Shown here: positions 1 through 6,708 of the stretch, one piece after another
How positions within the stretch are numbered: the first letter of the stretch is position 1
How the letters are laid out: each line of letters begins with the position of its first letter
From: an uncultured Pseudomonadota bacterium
GTDB lineage: Bacteria > Pseudomonadota > Alphaproteobacteria > RF32 > CAG-239
Reading direction: 5' to 3'
DNA length: 7,772 bases
NCBI GenBank assembly: GCA_902796625.1
Contig: CADBPX010000087.1
Location: forward strand, 1-7,772
The notes under the pieces: model-generated
The model's database searches: none
What the model saw: the letters and a program-made list of their open reading frames with translations, nothing else
What the model was told of the DNA's origin: nothing
Translations under genes and position numbers: made by a program

Positions 1-2
1 GC

Positions 3-74
3 GTTAATGAGCTTGCCGAGTATTTTAATAATACTGTTATGTATGCGACAAGAAAGAAATTAATTGTCAATTAA
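3..74 (+). CDS. C-terminal end of an unidentified upstream gene (partial)
   Basis: This reading frame is open from the window edge and stops at TAA 72-74. It would encode the last 23 residues of a protein that begins outside the window. The tail is mixed and protein-like (for example ELAEYFNNTVMYATRKK) and basic towards the end, whereas the other open frame here is mostly leucine and isoleucine. I do not recognise the family. The stretch is short, so the frame choice is an inference. If it is real, the promoter proposed for the downstream operon overlaps its stop codon. Confidence 0.35.
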   Translation, partial: VNELAEYFNNTVMYATRKKLIVN

Positions 75-90
75 AAAAAAATAGTATAAC
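64..90 (+). promoter_or_regulatory. Candidate sigma-70-type promoter for the six-gene operon
   Basis: A TTGTCA box (64-69) and a TATAAC box (85-90) lie 15 bp apart in an A-rich stretch, about 30 bp before the first start codon at 120. The spacer is shorter than the preferred 16-18 bp, which lowers confidence. The -35 box is embedded in a perfect 7-1-7 palindrome, TTAATTGTCAATTAA (60-74), which could be an operator or simply AT-rich chance symmetry. No other promoter-like pair is visible before position 120. Confidence 0.4.
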
Positions 91-119
91 ATGCATTAAG
101 TATTGGGAAAAATTCTAAA

Positions 120-1166
120 ATGACTGATTTCGGTAAGAAACATCAAGGTTTTAAGAATATTTTTAAGTCGGAAGAAAAAATAAATACTCCGATAACCGGC
201 GATTCGTGGCAAAATGTTTCCCAAAATATAAATCAAGACATTGTATTTACGGGAAAAAATATTCGCGGTGGCAATTATAGCGGTGAAAATTTGATGTATG
301 CGGATTTCAGTGGTTGTAATATGCAAGAAATAGATTTAACCAATGCTAATTTACAAAACGCTAAATTTACCGGTGCGGATTTAAGTGGTGCGGATTTAAG
401 CGGTGCGGATTTAAGTGGTGCTACATTTGTCGGAGCAAAATTAATCGGCGTTAATTTTAGCGGTGCTAAAATGCATGGTGTCAGCTTAAAAAATGCCGAT
501 TTACAAGACGCTATACTTGTTGATGCTGATCTAGATTCTTTAACCATTGAAGAATTACAGGAACTTGTCGAATATTTAGCAAAATATTTTCCTTACAAAC
601 TTAATTTATCACGCTTAAATTTAACTTTACTTGATTTGAAACGTATAGATTTGACTCAAGTAAGTTTGCGCGGGGTAGATTTACGCGGCTGTGATTTAAC
701 CGGAGTAAATTTAACCGGTGTTGATTTAAGTGAATGTATTATAACACCGGACCAAATAGCTCAAGCACTTGGACGTATGCCTAGTTCGGAAGAATTAAAT
801 CGTATGATGTCACCTAAACAAAAAAAAGGCCGTCCTAAGAGCGGCGGTATTGATTTTACGGATTTTTTCACCGGCCGCGGCAGTTTTGAATGGGATGCCC
901 GTCACGGCAGTACGGAAGTAAAAACAATATTTAAAAAAGGCAAAGAAATAGCAAAAACTTTTTCTCATGAAAAAGAAAATAAAAAGAATAATAAAGAAGA
1001 TAATGAAGAATTACGTAAAATAATAGAACAGCATAAAAAAGAAGTTCTTGAACAACGTAAAGAAGAATATATAAAAGAAGAGCAAAATAAAGCCCGTGAA
1101 GAAATTCGCGAACGCCTGAAAGAACAAAAAATTCATAATAAAACCTCGATAGATCGGGAAAGATAG
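120..1166 (+). CDS. Pentapeptide-repeat protein with C-terminal charged coiled coil
   Basis: The protein has 348 residues. Two blocks of A(D/N)LxG-type pentapeptide repeats are visible: about residues 45-140, and a second at about 161-205 (LNLSRLNLTLLDLKRIDL... to VDLSE). A helical insert (IEELQELVEYLAKYFPYK, about 143-160) separates them. Such repeats fold as a right-handed quadrilateral beta-helix. After a linker (206-265) the tail (about 266-348) is extremely rich in Lys, Glu and Arg and predicted to be a long helix or coiled coil. No signal peptide or membrane segment is seen, so it is probably cytoplasmic. The function is unknown. Some family members (Qnr, MfpA) mimic DNA and bind gyrase, but nothing here shows that activity. 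The ATG at 120 has only a weak GGGA upstream. It stops 3 nt before rarA, so the two are very likely co-transcribed. Confidence 0.9.
   Translation: MTDFGKKHQGFKNIFKSEEKINTPITGDSWQNVSQNINQDIVFTGKNIRGGNYSGENLMYADFSGCNMQEIDLTNANLQNAKFTGADLSGADLSGADLSGATFVGAKLIGVNFSGAKMHGVSLKNADLQDAILVDADLDSLTIEELQELVEYLAKYFPYKLNLSRLNLTLLDLKRIDLTQVSLRGVDLRGCDLTGVNLTGVDLSECIITPDQIAQALGRMPSSEELNRMMSPKQKKGRPKSGGIDFTDFFTGRGSFEWDARHGSTEVKTIFKKGKEIAKTFSHEKENKKNNKEDNEELRKIIEQHKKEVLEQRKEEYIKEEQNKAREEIRERLKEQKIHNKTSIDRER
372..416 (+). repeat. Three near-identical 15-bp tandem units inside the pentapeptide gene
   Basis: The units at 372-386, 387-401 and 402-416 read GGTGCGGATTTAAGT/C and differ only in the last base. They encode GADLS three times. 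Neighbouring pentapeptide units have diverged at the DNA level, so these three look recently amplified by slippage or have been kept homogeneous. Unit number could vary between strains without changing the reading frame. Confidence 0.9.
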
Positions 1167-1169
1167 AAT

Positions 1170-2489
1170 ATGGAAACATTGTTTTCAAATAAGGTTAAAA
1201 GACCATTAGCCGATCGCTTACGCCCGACAAAATTAGAGGAAGTTGTCGGACAAGATCATTTAGTCAGCGATGTGGCTCCTTTGGGCCGAATGATAAAATC
1301 GGGTAAAATAACCTCTTTTATTTTATGGGGACCTCCGGGATGCGGAAAAACCACCATAGCGCGTCTGATAGCGGAATATACTAATTTATATTTTGAACAA
1401 ATTTCTGCGGTTTTTTCCGGTGTATCTGACTTGAAACGAGTTTTTCAATATGCGCAGGAGCGGCGAGCAAACCAAGGCCGCGGAACATTGTTATTTGTTG
1501 ATGAAATTCATCGCTTTAATAAATCGCAACAAGACGGTTTTTTACCATATGTGGAAGACGGCACCATAATATTGGTAGGTGCGACCACGGAAAATCCGTC
1601 TTTTGAACTTAATTCCGCCTTATTATCCCGCTGTCAGGTTTTTGTTTTAAATCGTTTGAATAGTGATGATTTTGAAATATTATTACAGCGTGCGGAAAAA
1701 GAAGAAGGTATAAAATTACCGATTGACGAAGAAGCCCGAACTTTTATCAAAGAAATAGCCGACGGTGATGGTCGTTATATGTTAAATATTGCCGAAAGTA
1801 TATATTCTTATGCGCAAAATGGAGAAATTTTTACTAAAGATCAAATAATTCACATTATACAGTCGCGTGCTCCGGTATATGACAAGGGTAATGACGGTCA
1901 TTATAATTTAATATCCGCGGTACATAAATCTCTGCGTGGTTCTGATGTTGATGCGGCACTTTATTGGGTATCCAGAATGTTGGTAGCCGGCGAAGATCCG
2001 CGTTATATTCTGCGCCGTTTGTTGCGTTTTTCGATAGAAGATGTGTCGCTTGCTGATCCGAATGCGGTTAGTCAGGCAATATCATGTTGTGAAACTTATG
2101 AGCGTTTAGGCTCTCCTGAGGGGGATTTAGCGGTATTACAGCTAACTGCATATTTAGCGACAGCTCCGAAATCAGCCGGTGTATATAAAGCAATGTATAA
2201 GGCGTATGATGCGGCAAGAAAAACCGGATCTTTAATGCCGCCGAAACATATATTGAATGCGCCGACAAAATTAATGAAAAATCTCGGATACAGTGACGGT
2301 TATATTTATGATCAAGATTTAGAAGATGGTTTTTCCGGCCAAGATTATTTTCCGGAAGGCATGCAACGACAAAAATTTTATTTTCCGGTTGAACGTGGTT
2401 TTGAACGCGAAATTAAACGCCGGATAGAATATTTTGATAAATTACGAGCCGAAAAACAAAAACAAATGAAAAAAGAAACGAGTAAATAA
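1170..2489 (+). CDS. rarA: Replication-associated recombination protein A (RarA/MgsA), AAA+ ATPase
   Basis: At 439 residues it matches full-length bacterial RarA (about 440-450). This cytoplasmic AAA+ ATPase is related to clamp-loader subunits and to eukaryotic Mgs1/WRNIP1, acts at stalled replication forks, and interacts with SSB in E. coli. The N-terminus has the family signature LADRLRPTKLEEVVGQDHLV (13-32). The Walker A motif is GPPGCGKT (54-61), Walker B is LLFVDEIH (107-114), sensor 1 is GATTENPSF (137-145), and an arginine-finger-type LLSR ends at about R154. The C-terminal tetramerisation region includes DPRYILRRLLRFSIEDV. A GGGAAAG purine run lies about 8 nt before the ATG. The stop overlaps the next start as TAATG, indicating translational coupling. 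All key residues are present and there is no sign of damage. Confidence 0.97.
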   Translation: METLFSNKVKRPLADRLRPTKLEEVVGQDHLVSDVAPLGRMIKSGKITSFILWGPPGCGKTTIARLIAEYTNLYFEQISAVFSGVSDLKRVFQYAQERRANQGRGTLLFVDEIHRFNKSQQDGFLPYVEDGTIILVGATTENPSFELNSALLSRCQVFVLNRLNSDDFEILLQRAEKEEGIKLPIDEEARTFIKEIADGDGRYMLNIAESIYSYAQNGEIFTKDQIIHIIQSRAPVYDKGNDGHYNLISAVHKSLRGSDVDAALYWVSRMLVAGEDPRYILRRLLRFSIEDVSLADPNAVSQAISCCETYERLGSPEGDLAVLQLTAYLATAPKSAGVYKAMYKAYDAARKTGSLMPPKHILNAPTKLMKNLGYSDGYIYDQDLEDGFSGQDYFPEGMQRQKFYFPVERGFEREIKRRIEYFDKLRAEKQKQMKKETSK

Positions 2490-3418
2490 TGAGTGGTGTA
2501 AGTATAATAAAAATAAAGCCTGAAGATGATGATATTCGTTTAAACAGATGGTTTTTACGAGAATATCCGGCATTAAGTTTAAGCCGATTACAAAAATTAT
2601 TGCGTACCAAACAAATAAAAGTAGATGGTAAACGAGCAGAAACATCAACACGTTTAAAAATGGGGCAAGAAGTAAGAATTCCGCCGCTTGATAATGAAAA
2701 GGCTCAACCGGACAGCAAACAAATAACACCAAAAGATATTGATTATATGAAATCGTTAGTTATCTATAAAGATAAAGATATAATAGTTTTAAACAAGCCG
2801 TCAGGTCTGGCGGTTCAGGGAGGAACCAATACCACAAGGCATATAGACGGAATGTTGGAAGCTTTGAAATATGAAAATTCGGAAAAGCCGAAACTGGTAC
2901 ATCGCATAGATAAAGAAACCAGCGGTATATTACTATTGGCGCGAAATCGTAAAATTGCCGAAGTTTTAACCAAAGCTTTTCGCGAACATACCATACAAAA
3001 AACATATCTGGCTATATTACGCGGTTGTCCGGATAAATCGGCAGGAGAAATAAATAAGCCATTAGAAAAAGTCGGGGAAAAAATGGCAGTTACGCCGGCC
3101 GGTAAAAAAGCGATAACCTTGTATAAAGTTTTAGATAAGGCCGGAAAAAAATATTCATTGGTAGAGGCCGAACCTTTAACCGGCCGCACCCACCAAATTC
3201 GCGCCCATATGGAAGCAATGGGAACGCCGATTTTAGGTGATGATAAATATTATGGCAAAGAACGTAAACGTTTAACGGAAATTGTTGATAAATTATATTT
3301 ACATGCCTACAAAATTGATTTAACTTCTATATTAAAACATAGAATGATAATAAAAGCAGAATTACCGTCACATTTTGCCTCTGCTTGTAAATTTTTTGGA
3401 TTGGAGATAAAAGAATGA
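2489..3418 (+). CDS. rluC: RluC-like 23S rRNA pseudouridine synthase (RluA family, with S4 domain)
   Basis: The protein has 309 residues. An S4 RNA-binding domain lies at about 15-66 (RLNRWFLREYP... ending EVRIPPL). The RluA-type catalytic domain (about 85-295) has the motif HRIDKETSG, with the catalytic Asp at 141, and the later conserved motif TGRTHQIRAH (231-240). The family converts uridine to pseudouridine in rRNA. RluC of E. coli modifies 23S positions 955, 2504 and 2580, and the EVRIPP ending of the S4 domain and overall length favour RluC over RluD or RluA. The exact sites here are inferred from family only. The ATG overlaps the rarA stop by 1 nt and the TGA overlaps the next ATG by 4 nt, so expression should be coupled on both sides. 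It is complete. Confidence 0.93.
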   Translation: MSGVSIIKIKPEDDDIRLNRWFLREYPALSLSRLQKLLRTKQIKVDGKRAETSTRLKMGQEVRIPPLDNEKAQPDSKQITPKDIDYMKSLVIYKDKDIIVLNKPSGLAVQGGTNTTRHIDGMLEALKYENSEKPKLVHRIDKETSGILLLARNRKIAEVLTKAFREHTIQKTYLAILRGCPDKSAGEINKPLEKVGEKMAVTPAGKKAITLYKVLDKAGKKYSLVEAEPLTGRTHQIRAHMEAMGTPILGDDKYYGKERKRLTEIVDKLYLHAYKIDLTSILKHRMIIKAELPSHFASACKFFGLEIKE

Positions 3419-5574
3419 AAAAATTTTTAATAGGACTTTTGATTGTTATTTTAGTTCCGATATTGGGAATAATAGCGTTCTTAAGTTTTGCTGACTTTAA
3501 TAATTACAAACCGCAAATTGAGGGTTTAGCACGAAAATACGCTAATTTAGATGTTAAAATTAATGGAGATTTAAAGGTTGGTATATCATTAAAACCGACA
3601 ATACAGTTAAATGATGTAACCATTGCCAATGAAGAAACATCGGCCAAAATAGCTGATATTGGTCATGCAGATGTTAAATTTTCGCTTTTACCGCTCCTAA
3701 AAAAGCAAATAATGATTGATTCTGTATATACCACTAAAACCGACATATATACTTCGGATAAAGATTCAATAACCATTAATGAGTTAAGCGTTGAAATGGC
3801 TGACCAAGAAAGTCCGATTAATATAGGATTTAATACCAAAGTATCGGGTATAGATATATTTGGAGATGCGGTATTATCTTCGATAAAATCGATTCAAAGC
3901 AGTAATTTTAATGATATTGATATTAATACCCGCATTAACGCGATGGGATATAAGTTGGTTTATGACGGACAATTACGGGATATACAAGAAAAATTGCAGG
4001 CCAACGGCACGTATGATATCATACGTAATGAAAATAAAATATCCGGAACGTTGAATGTTAATATGGAAAATGACCGTCCGTATATAAAATTAGACGGAAC
4101 CAGCAGTGCATTGAATATAAACAGCCTGATGCCTGAAGCAAGCAAACAAGCACAAAACAGTTGGTTTATATCAAATGCTTATGCGGAAGAATATATAAAA
4201 GGCACAACCATTCCGTATGAATATTTAACCATGGTAGATGGTGAAATAACGATAGATATTAAAAAATTGATTGTATCGCCGGAAATAACCGTGACTAATT
4301 TGAAGGGTGATGCAAACGTTAAAAACGGTGTATTTAAAGCTAATATAAAAAATGCTGATACGAAAGGAATAAATATAAACGGTTCGGTAAGTGTTGATTC
4401 GCCGAAAAATTTACCATACATCAAATTAAATATAAAGGGTGATACATTAAATATTGATGATTTTACCGGCAATAAAAAAACTCCGTCCGCACCGGTAAAA
4501 AAAAGTAGTTTAAGCGAATATTTTATCGGTTCGGCTCAGGCTTCGGAATTAATTAAAAATACGGTAATACCTTATCAATATTTAAAGATGGTAAATGCTG
4601 ACATAAATGCCAATATAAAAAAAATAACCAGCGGTGATATTGTATTAACCAATGTTAATGTTGATTCAAACTTAAAAAACGGTGTATTTAAAAGCAATAT
4701 CAAAAACATAACTGCGGGTAGCGGAACCATAAACGGCAATATAACCGTGAATGCCAATTCACAATCGGCAGCAGCAAATATAAGCGGCAAAAATATTATA
4801 TTACAACAGTTAGATAAAGCTTTTTCCGATGCTAACAACAAACAATTATATGTTAAAAGCGGTGGTAAAACAACATTTGATATAAAAGTAAATACGTCTG
4901 GTAAGAATACCGATCAATATTTAGCTAACATGAACGGACAAATAGTTTCTTTTATAGATCCTTCGGTTATGCGTATAAAAAGTTTGAACGCTTTGCAAGG
5001 CAATATAATTGCGCAAATTTTGCAGGCGGTTAAAATTAATTTGACCAATGGTGATTTGAATTTAAAATGTGCGGTGGTGCGCGGCGATATATCCGGCGGA
5101 ACGGTTAAATTTCCCAAAGGCATAGCCATTAATGCTGATAATTTTTATTTAGTTGCTGACGGCAAAATTAACCTAAGTAATGATAAAATAAATCTTGATT
5201 TACAACCTTTTTCAGGAAAAATTACCGACGTTAATATATCGTCAATTTTAGGTAATTTAATTAAAGTAACCGGCACGATTAATAAGCCTTCTATTGGCAT
5301 CAATCAAACAGCGACGGCTAAAAATGTGATTGGTGCTATTGCGACAGGCGGGGTCTATAATGCCGGTGATTTATTTCTTTCAGCGGATAGTTCTCCGTGC
5401 CACACGGCATTAAGCGGAACAACATATGCCGAGCATTTTCCAAAAGAAAAGAGTGTACAATCGACGGTTTCCGGCGGTTATACAACTACACAAGATACAA
5501 TTAAAGGAATTGGTAAAGGTATAAAAAATCAAGCCAAAGACATAAAAAATCAGCTTAAAGGTCTGTTTAAATGA
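3415..5574 (+). CDS. AsmA-family inner-membrane-anchored periplasmic protein
   Basis: The protein has 719 residues. An N-terminal hydrophobic anchor (about 4-26, rich in Leu, Ile and Val after MKK) is followed by FADFNNYKPQIEGLARKYAN, the typical start of the AsmA N-domain. A long repetitive beta-strand region follows, with KINLSND and LDLQPFSGKITDVNIS-type C-terminal AsmA features at about 585-610. AsmA-like proteins are anchored in the inner membrane, extend into the periplasm and are linked to outer-membrane assembly and lipid transport; the exact role here is inferred. Residues about 250-328 and 369-447 are a diverged tandem duplication. The tail (about 695-719) is basic and amphipathic (KGIGKGIKNQAKDIKNQ). 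A GGAG ribosome site lies 8 nt before the ATG. It shares ATGA overlaps with both neighbours. Confidence 0.88.
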   Translation: MKKFLIGLLIVILVPILGIIAFLSFADFNNYKPQIEGLARKYANLDVKINGDLKVGISLKPTIQLNDVTIANEETSAKIADIGHADVKFSLLPLLKKQIMIDSVYTTKTDIYTSDKDSITINELSVEMADQESPINIGFNTKVSGIDIFGDAVLSSIKSIQSSNFNDIDINTRINAMGYKLVYDGQLRDIQEKLQANGTYDIIRNENKISGTLNVNMENDRPYIKLDGTSSALNINSLMPEASKQAQNSWFISNAYAEEYIKGTTIPYEYLTMVDGEITIDIKKLIVSPEITVTNLKGDANVKNGVFKANIKNADTKGININGSVSVDSPKNLPYIKLNIKGDTLNIDDFTGNKKTPSAPVKKSSLSEYFIGSAQASELIKNTVIPYQYLKMVNADINANIKKITSGDIVLTNVNVDSNLKNGVFKSNIKNITAGSGTINGNITVNANSQSAAANISGKNIILQQLDKAFSDANNKQLYVKSGGKTTFDIKVNTSGKNTDQYLANMNGQIVSFIDPSVMRIKSLNALQGNIIAQILQAVKINLTNGDLNLKCAVVRGDISGGTVKFPKGIAINADNFYLVADGKINLSNDKINLDLQPFSGKITDVNISSILGNLIKVTGTINKPSIGINQTATAKNVIGAIATGGVYNAGDLFLSADSSPCHTALSGTTYAEHFPKEKSVQSTVSGGYTTTQDTIKGIGKGIKNQAKDIKNQLKGLFK
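4162..4755 (+). repeat. Two diverged tandem modules of about 79 residues within the AsmA-family gene
   Basis: Module 1 (4162-4398, residues about 250-328) and module 2 (4519-4755, residues about 369-447) align from start to end with an offset of 119 residues. Shared landmarks include WFISNAYAEE / YFIGSAQASE, IKGTTIPYEYLTMV / IKNTVIPYQYLKMV, IDIKK / ANIKK and KNGVFKANIKN / KNGVFKSNIKN. The two copies have diverged clearly in DNA sequence, so the duplication is old. It adds length to the beta-rich periplasmic rod rather than a new domain type. Confidence 0.85.
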
Positions 5575-6065
5575 TAGACATAGCAGCAGCTGAAAAATAT
5601 GTTAAACAAAATCAACCGGAAATAATCAACCTTCTGGTTGATTTTACTTTAACTGATGTTATTTTATTTTGGAACAGCAACGCTGAATTAATGAAAAAGC
5701 AAAAACTCGGCTGGCAACCATTATTAGACTGGCTGTTACAAGAATACCATATAAAATTAATCCCGACAACCTCTCTTGAGCCTCCGCAAGAAAACAAACA
5801 ACAATGTAAATCATTGCAACAACTGTATGGAACACTGTATTTAAAAGATCTTACTGCTTTTTATTTAGCGGCGACATCTCTAAAATCAACAATACTCGGT
5901 TTTGCTTTGGTAAAAAATAAAATAAATTCCGCTAAGGCACACGAGTTGTCATTTATGGAAGAATTACACCAGAATATTTTTTGGGGTGAAGATGAAGAAG
6001 CTGTAAAAAATCGCGAAAAAGTTCGTCAAGACTTAAAACAAATAGAGGAATATTTGCAAAAATAA
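5571..6065 (+). CDS. ATP12-family F1-ATPase assembly chaperone, lacking the usual N-terminal domain
   Basis: The protein has 164 residues. From about residue 47 onward it follows the C-terminal helical half of ATP12-family proteins: GWQPLLDW (47-54), the segment around LTAFYLAATSLKSTILGFALVKNKI (94-118) and the family-diagnostic ELSFMEELHQNIFWGEDEEA (125-144). ATP12 chaperones bind the free F1 alpha subunit during ATP synthase assembly; a cytoplasmic role is inferred for bacteria. Usual alphaproteobacterial members have about 230-250 residues, with an N-terminal beta-rich domain of roughly 70-80 residues that is missing here. The start is well fixed, because the ATG overlaps the AsmA stop (ATGA) and an AAAGG purine run lies upstream. 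The stop overlaps the acyP start as TAATG. Family assignment is by remembered motifs only. Confidence 0.8.
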   Translation: MIDIAAAEKYVKQNQPEIINLLVDFTLTDVILFWNSNAELMKKQKLGWQPLLDWLLQEYHIKLIPTTSLEPPQENKQQCKSLQQLYGTLYLKDLTAFYLAATSLKSTILGFALVKNKINSAKAHELSFMEELHQNIFWGEDEEAVKNREKVRQDLKQIEEYLQK

Positions 6066-6346
6066 TGGATATTACATGGCAAATAATCGGTCGGGTTCAA
6101 AGAGTTGGTTTTCGTTATTGGGCTATCCAGACAGTAAACAAAATCGGTAACATTTCCGGATATATCCGCAATGCTGATGATGGCAGTGTAATAGTTTATG
6201 CTCGCGGTGAAGCAGCTGATTTGCAGCGATTAAAAGCATATTTGTATCAAGGACCTTTATTTGCACGGGTTGATAACATTATTGATATAAGCTCGCCAAG
6301 TGTTTATTTTCCGCCGATTGAGAACGGTGTATTTAAACGAATATAG
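6065..6346 (+). CDS. acyP: Acylphosphatase
   Basis: At 93 residues it has the normal size for this small cytoplasmic enzyme, which hydrolyses acyl phosphates such as acetyl phosphate or carbamoyl phosphate to carboxylate and phosphate. The first signature is GRVQRVGFRYW (9-19), with the catalytic Arg at 17. The second is GYIRNADDGSV (32-42), with the catalytic Asn at 36 and the typical downstream Gly (YARG, 45-48). The position normally occupied by Gly in the phosphate-binding loop (VQGV) is Arg13 here. The ATG overlaps the ATP12 stop by 1 nt; the nearest purine-rich site (AGAGGA, 6044-6049) is rather far, so translation probably relies on coupling. This is the last gene of the operon. Confidence 0.95.
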   Translation: MDITWQIIGRVQRVGFRYWAIQTVNKIGNISGYIRNADDGSVIVYARGEAADLQRLKAYLYQGPLFARVDNIIDISSPSVYFPPIENGVFKRI

Positions 6347-6366
6347 TTACACTGCACCCTTTTTTT
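6325..6366 (+). terminator. Weak candidate terminator at the operon end
   Basis: CGGTGTA (6325-6331) can pair with TACACTG (6348-6354, one G-U pair) across a 16-nt loop that includes the acyP stop codon. After CACCC a run of seven T follows (6360-6366). The stem is AT-rich and separated from the T run, so this is a poor intrinsic terminator, but it is the only one visible at the end of the operon. Confidence 0.25.
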
Positions 6367-6433
6367 ATAACGGCCATCACTCACATGGTACTCTTTTTTA
6401 AAAAAGTCATCGCTCGCCAAGCGCAGCGCATAG

Positions 6434-6468
6434 ATATTAACTGTCACCACTCTGAGTACCACTAGGCA
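6434..6468 (+). repeat. Degenerate intergenic repeat, copy R1
   Basis: The element starts ATATTAACTGTCACC (6434-6448) and ends in TAGGCAC. From GTCACC onward it matches R3 at about 22 of 27 positions, including GAGT and TAGGCAC. The arm corresponding to GAGGTCAAGG is absent. The first 15 bases recur exactly at 6474-6488, 40 bp downstream, so R1 and R2 are in tandem. Confidence 0.65.
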
Positions 6469-6473
6469 CACAA

Positions 6474-6522
6474 ATATTAACTGTCACCCCTCCGAACGAA
6501 GTGAGGTCAAGGCATCTTCGAA
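6474..6522 (+). repeat. Degenerate intergenic repeat, copy R2
   Basis: The copy has the same 15-bp entry as R1, then CCTCCGAACGAAGTGAGG and GTCAAGGCATCTTC. It shares the outer arms (GTCACC, and GAGGTCAAGG followed by CTTC) with R3 but has a different, shorter centre. The outer arms ACC-CTC and GAG-GT are imperfectly self-complementary, so the element can form a stem-loop. Confidence 0.65.
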
Positions 6523-6616
6523 TTCTTTAGAAAAAGAAGCGGTAGATTGCTAGAAAACGAGGCATGACAATAAAATGTAACAACCCGCCGCACAAATACG
6601 TCTTTAATATGTAAAA

Positions 6617-6660
6617 GTCACCTCTCCGAGTGCCGTTAGGCACGAGGTCAAGGGTTCTTC
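6617..6660 (+). repeat. Degenerate intergenic repeat, copy R3 (most complete)
   Basis: The copy reads GTCACCTCTCCGAGTGCC, then GTTA, then GGCACGAGGTCAAGG. GTGCC pairs with GGCAC around a GTTA loop, and ACCTC (6619-6623 area) pairs with GAGGT outside it, leaving an asymmetric bulge. This is the structure of a REP/palindromic-unit-like dispersed element. No coding potential is visible. Confidence 0.65.
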
Positions 6661-6708
6661 CGCTTTTTTTCACTCAAACACAATTTTGACGTTTTTGCCG
6701 TAAAATTG

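Larger units (their letters stand above)
6347..6705. other. Intergenic region after the operon, no gene seen
   Basis: Apart from the weak terminator and copies R1-R3, this stretch has frequent stops in all frames and no start with a plausible ribosome site. A perfect inverted repeat, GTTTTTGC (6691-6698) with GCAAAAAC (6708-6715), sits at its right edge. The base composition is patchy, with local GC-richer islands at the repeats. Confidence 0.7.

Noticed and set aside
6392..6408. TTTTTTAAAAAA symmetry as a terminator
   Set aside because: It has no GC stem and no loop; it is only an AT-rich self-complementary run.
6481..6572. A MITE bounded by TGTCA and TGACA
   Set aside because: The terminal match is only five bases and there is no target-site duplication. 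The R2 repeat explains most of the segment.
6434..6660. A CRISPR array formed by R1-R3
   Set aside because: The copies are too degenerate, unequal in length and irregularly spaced (about 40 and 136 bp), and there are no cas genes.
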